A stretch of 6,083 bases of DNA from an uncultured Solirubrobacter sp. (GTDB lineage Bacteria > Actinomycetota > Thermoleophilia > Solirubrobacterales > Solirubrobacteraceae), in the NCBI GenBank assembly GCA_937871635.1, contig CALMNS010000131.1:1-6083 (forward strand), written 5' to 3'. The position numbers and the translations under genes were made by a program. Of this stretch, positions 5,126 to 6,083 are shown one piece after another. The number at the start of each line of letters is the position of its first letter. The first letter of the stretch is position 1. The notes under the pieces are model-generated. The model was not told the DNA's origin, made no database searches, and was given only the letters and a program-made list of their open reading frames with translations.

Positions 5126-6083
5126 ATGAGCTCCACCGCACCGGTCAACGAACGCTTCGCGGCGCTGACCGCCGCCGGCACCAGCGTCTGGCTCGATCAG
5201 ATCCGTCGCTCGATGGTCGAAGGGGGCGAGCTGCAGCGGATGGTCGACGAGGAGTCGCTGCGCGGCGTCACGTCGAACCCGGCGATCTTCGAGAAGGCGA
5301 TCCTCGGCTCCCCCGACTACGACGGCGAGCTGCGCGCCGGGGCCCAGGAGGGCCTGAGCGCCCGGGAGCTCTACCGCCGCATCGCGGTCCGCGACGTCCA
5401 GCTCGCCGCGGACGTGCTGCGGCCCGTCTACGAGGGCTCAGAGGGCCACGACGGCTTCGTCTCGCTCGAGGTCGCGCCGCGCCTCGCCCACGACACGGAG
5501 GGGACCCTCGAGCAGGCCCGCCTCTACTGGGGGCTGGTCGACCGGCCGAACCTGATGATCAAGATCCCGGCCACCGACGCCGGGCTGCCGGCCATCGAGG
5601 AGGCGCTCTTCGAGGGGATGCACGTCAACGTGACGCTGCTGTTCTCCGTCGCCGCCCACCGCCGGGTGATGGACGCCTTCCTGCGCGCCATGGAGCGCCG
5701 CCAGGCCGCGGGGCTCCCGCTCGACCGCCACTCCGTCGCCTCCTTCTTCGTCTCGCGCGTCGACACCGAGGTCGACAAGCGGCTCGAGGCCCTGGGCCGC
5801 CCGGAGCTGGCCGGCCGGGCCGGGCTGGCCAACGCACGCGCGGCCTACCTGGCGTTCCGGGAGGTCTTCGGCGGCGAGCGCTTCGGCGCCCTGCGCGACG
5901 CGGGCTGTCCCGTCCAGCGCCCGCTGTGGGCGTCGACCGGGGTCAAGAACCCCCACTACCCCGAGACGCTGTACGTCGACGGCCTCGTGGGGCCCGACAC
6001 GGTCAACACGATGCCGCTGCCGACGCTCCTGGTCGCCGCCCGCGAGATGGTCGTCCCCGACGAGCCGACCGCCGCCCTGGACC
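5126..6083 (+). CDS. tal: Transaldolase (partial, C-terminus off the window)
   Basis: Transaldolase transfers a dihydroxyacetone unit from sedoheptulose 7-phosphate to glyceraldehyde 3-phosphate through a Schiff base on lysine, in the cytosolic non-oxidative pentose phosphate pathway. I read 319 residues with no stop before the window end. Visible motifs: SVWLDQIRRSM (20-30) with D24; RGVTSNPAIFEKAI (46-59) with the TSNP block; FVSLEVAP (111-118); NLMIKIPAT (142-150) with the Schiff-base lysine K146; HVNVTLLFS (166-174); SFFVSRVD; and WASTGVKNPHYPETLYVDGLVGPDTVNTMP near the end. This is the longer actinobacterial/cyanobacterial transaldolase type of about 360-380 residues. In some lineages this type is fused to glucose-6-phosphate isomerase; the window ends before that can be judged. 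The start at 5126 is set by the conserved N-terminus. It is transcribed away from tkt, its pathway partner. Confidence 0.95.
   Translation, partial: MSSTAPVNERFAALTAAGTSVWLDQIRRSMVEGGELQRMVDEESLRGVTSNPAIFEKAILGSPDYDGELRAGAQEGLSARELYRRIAVRDVQLAADVLRPVYEGSEGHDGFVSLEVAPRLAHDTEGTLEQARLYWGLVDRPNLMIKIPATDAGLPAIEEALFEGMHVNVTLLFSVAAHRRVMDAFLRAMERRQAAGLPLDRHSVASFFVSRVDTEVDKRLEALGRPELAGRAGLANARAAYLAFREVFGGERFGALRDAGCPVQRPLWASTGVKNPHYPETLYVDGLVGPDTVNTMPLPTLLVAAREMVVPDEPTAALD

Noticed and set aside
5074..5181. A 36-residue N-terminal extension of transketolase from an ATG at 5181
   Set aside because: It would overlap the start of the divergent tal gene and lacks transketolase-like sequence. The protein beginning MSTTTDADQ at 5073 has the expected length and start.
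5438..5956. A 172-codon minus-strand frame opposite transaldolase
   Set aside because: It is antisense to conserved transaldolase motifs, including the Schiff-base lysine region, and shows no homology-like features.

Overview
The window is very GC-rich (roughly 70% or more by eye) and densely coded. Codon third positions are almost all G or C. Gene starts have little or no Shine-Dalgarno sequence, and two of them follow a -10-like TANNNT hexamer by 6-7 bases, as in leaderless transcripts. This fits a high-GC actinobacterium. The styles of the GAF-PAS-GGDEF-EAL protein and the transketolase suggest Thermoleophilia (Solirubrobacterales-like), but that placement is inference.

Layout: (1) positions 1-400, minus strand: the N-terminal part of an ABC transporter ATPase of the LolD/MacB/FtsE type, cut by the window edge. 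(2) 425-2650, minus: a soluble 741-residue cyclic-di-GMP protein, GAF-PAS-GGDEF-EAL, with a degenerate GADEF signature and an intact EAL domain. (3) 2706-3110, minus: MsrB methionine sulfoxide reductase. (4) 3214-5073, minus: a complete short-form, animal-like transketolase. (5) 5126-6083, plus: a transaldolase, cut at its C-terminus by the window edge.

Transketolase and transaldolase diverge from a 52-bp gap and together form the non-oxidative pentose phosphate pathway. The gap holds a candidate leaderless promoter for tal, and possibly an overlapping promoter for tkt. msrB has its own candidate leaderless promoter with a perfect short inverted repeat near the -35 position. Downstream of msrB the c-di-GMP gene and the ABC ATPase follow on the same strand with gaps of 55 and 24 bases and may be co-transcribed. 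No RNA gene, insertion sequence, CRISPR array or prophage feature was seen, and no stretch over 300 bases lacks a gene. The region looks like ordinary chromosomal housekeeping and signalling DNA. The points worth a second look are the degenerate cyclase site, the leaderless-type promoters, the MsrB cysteine pattern and the GDS variant in transketolase. I did not find an undescribed multi-gene system.
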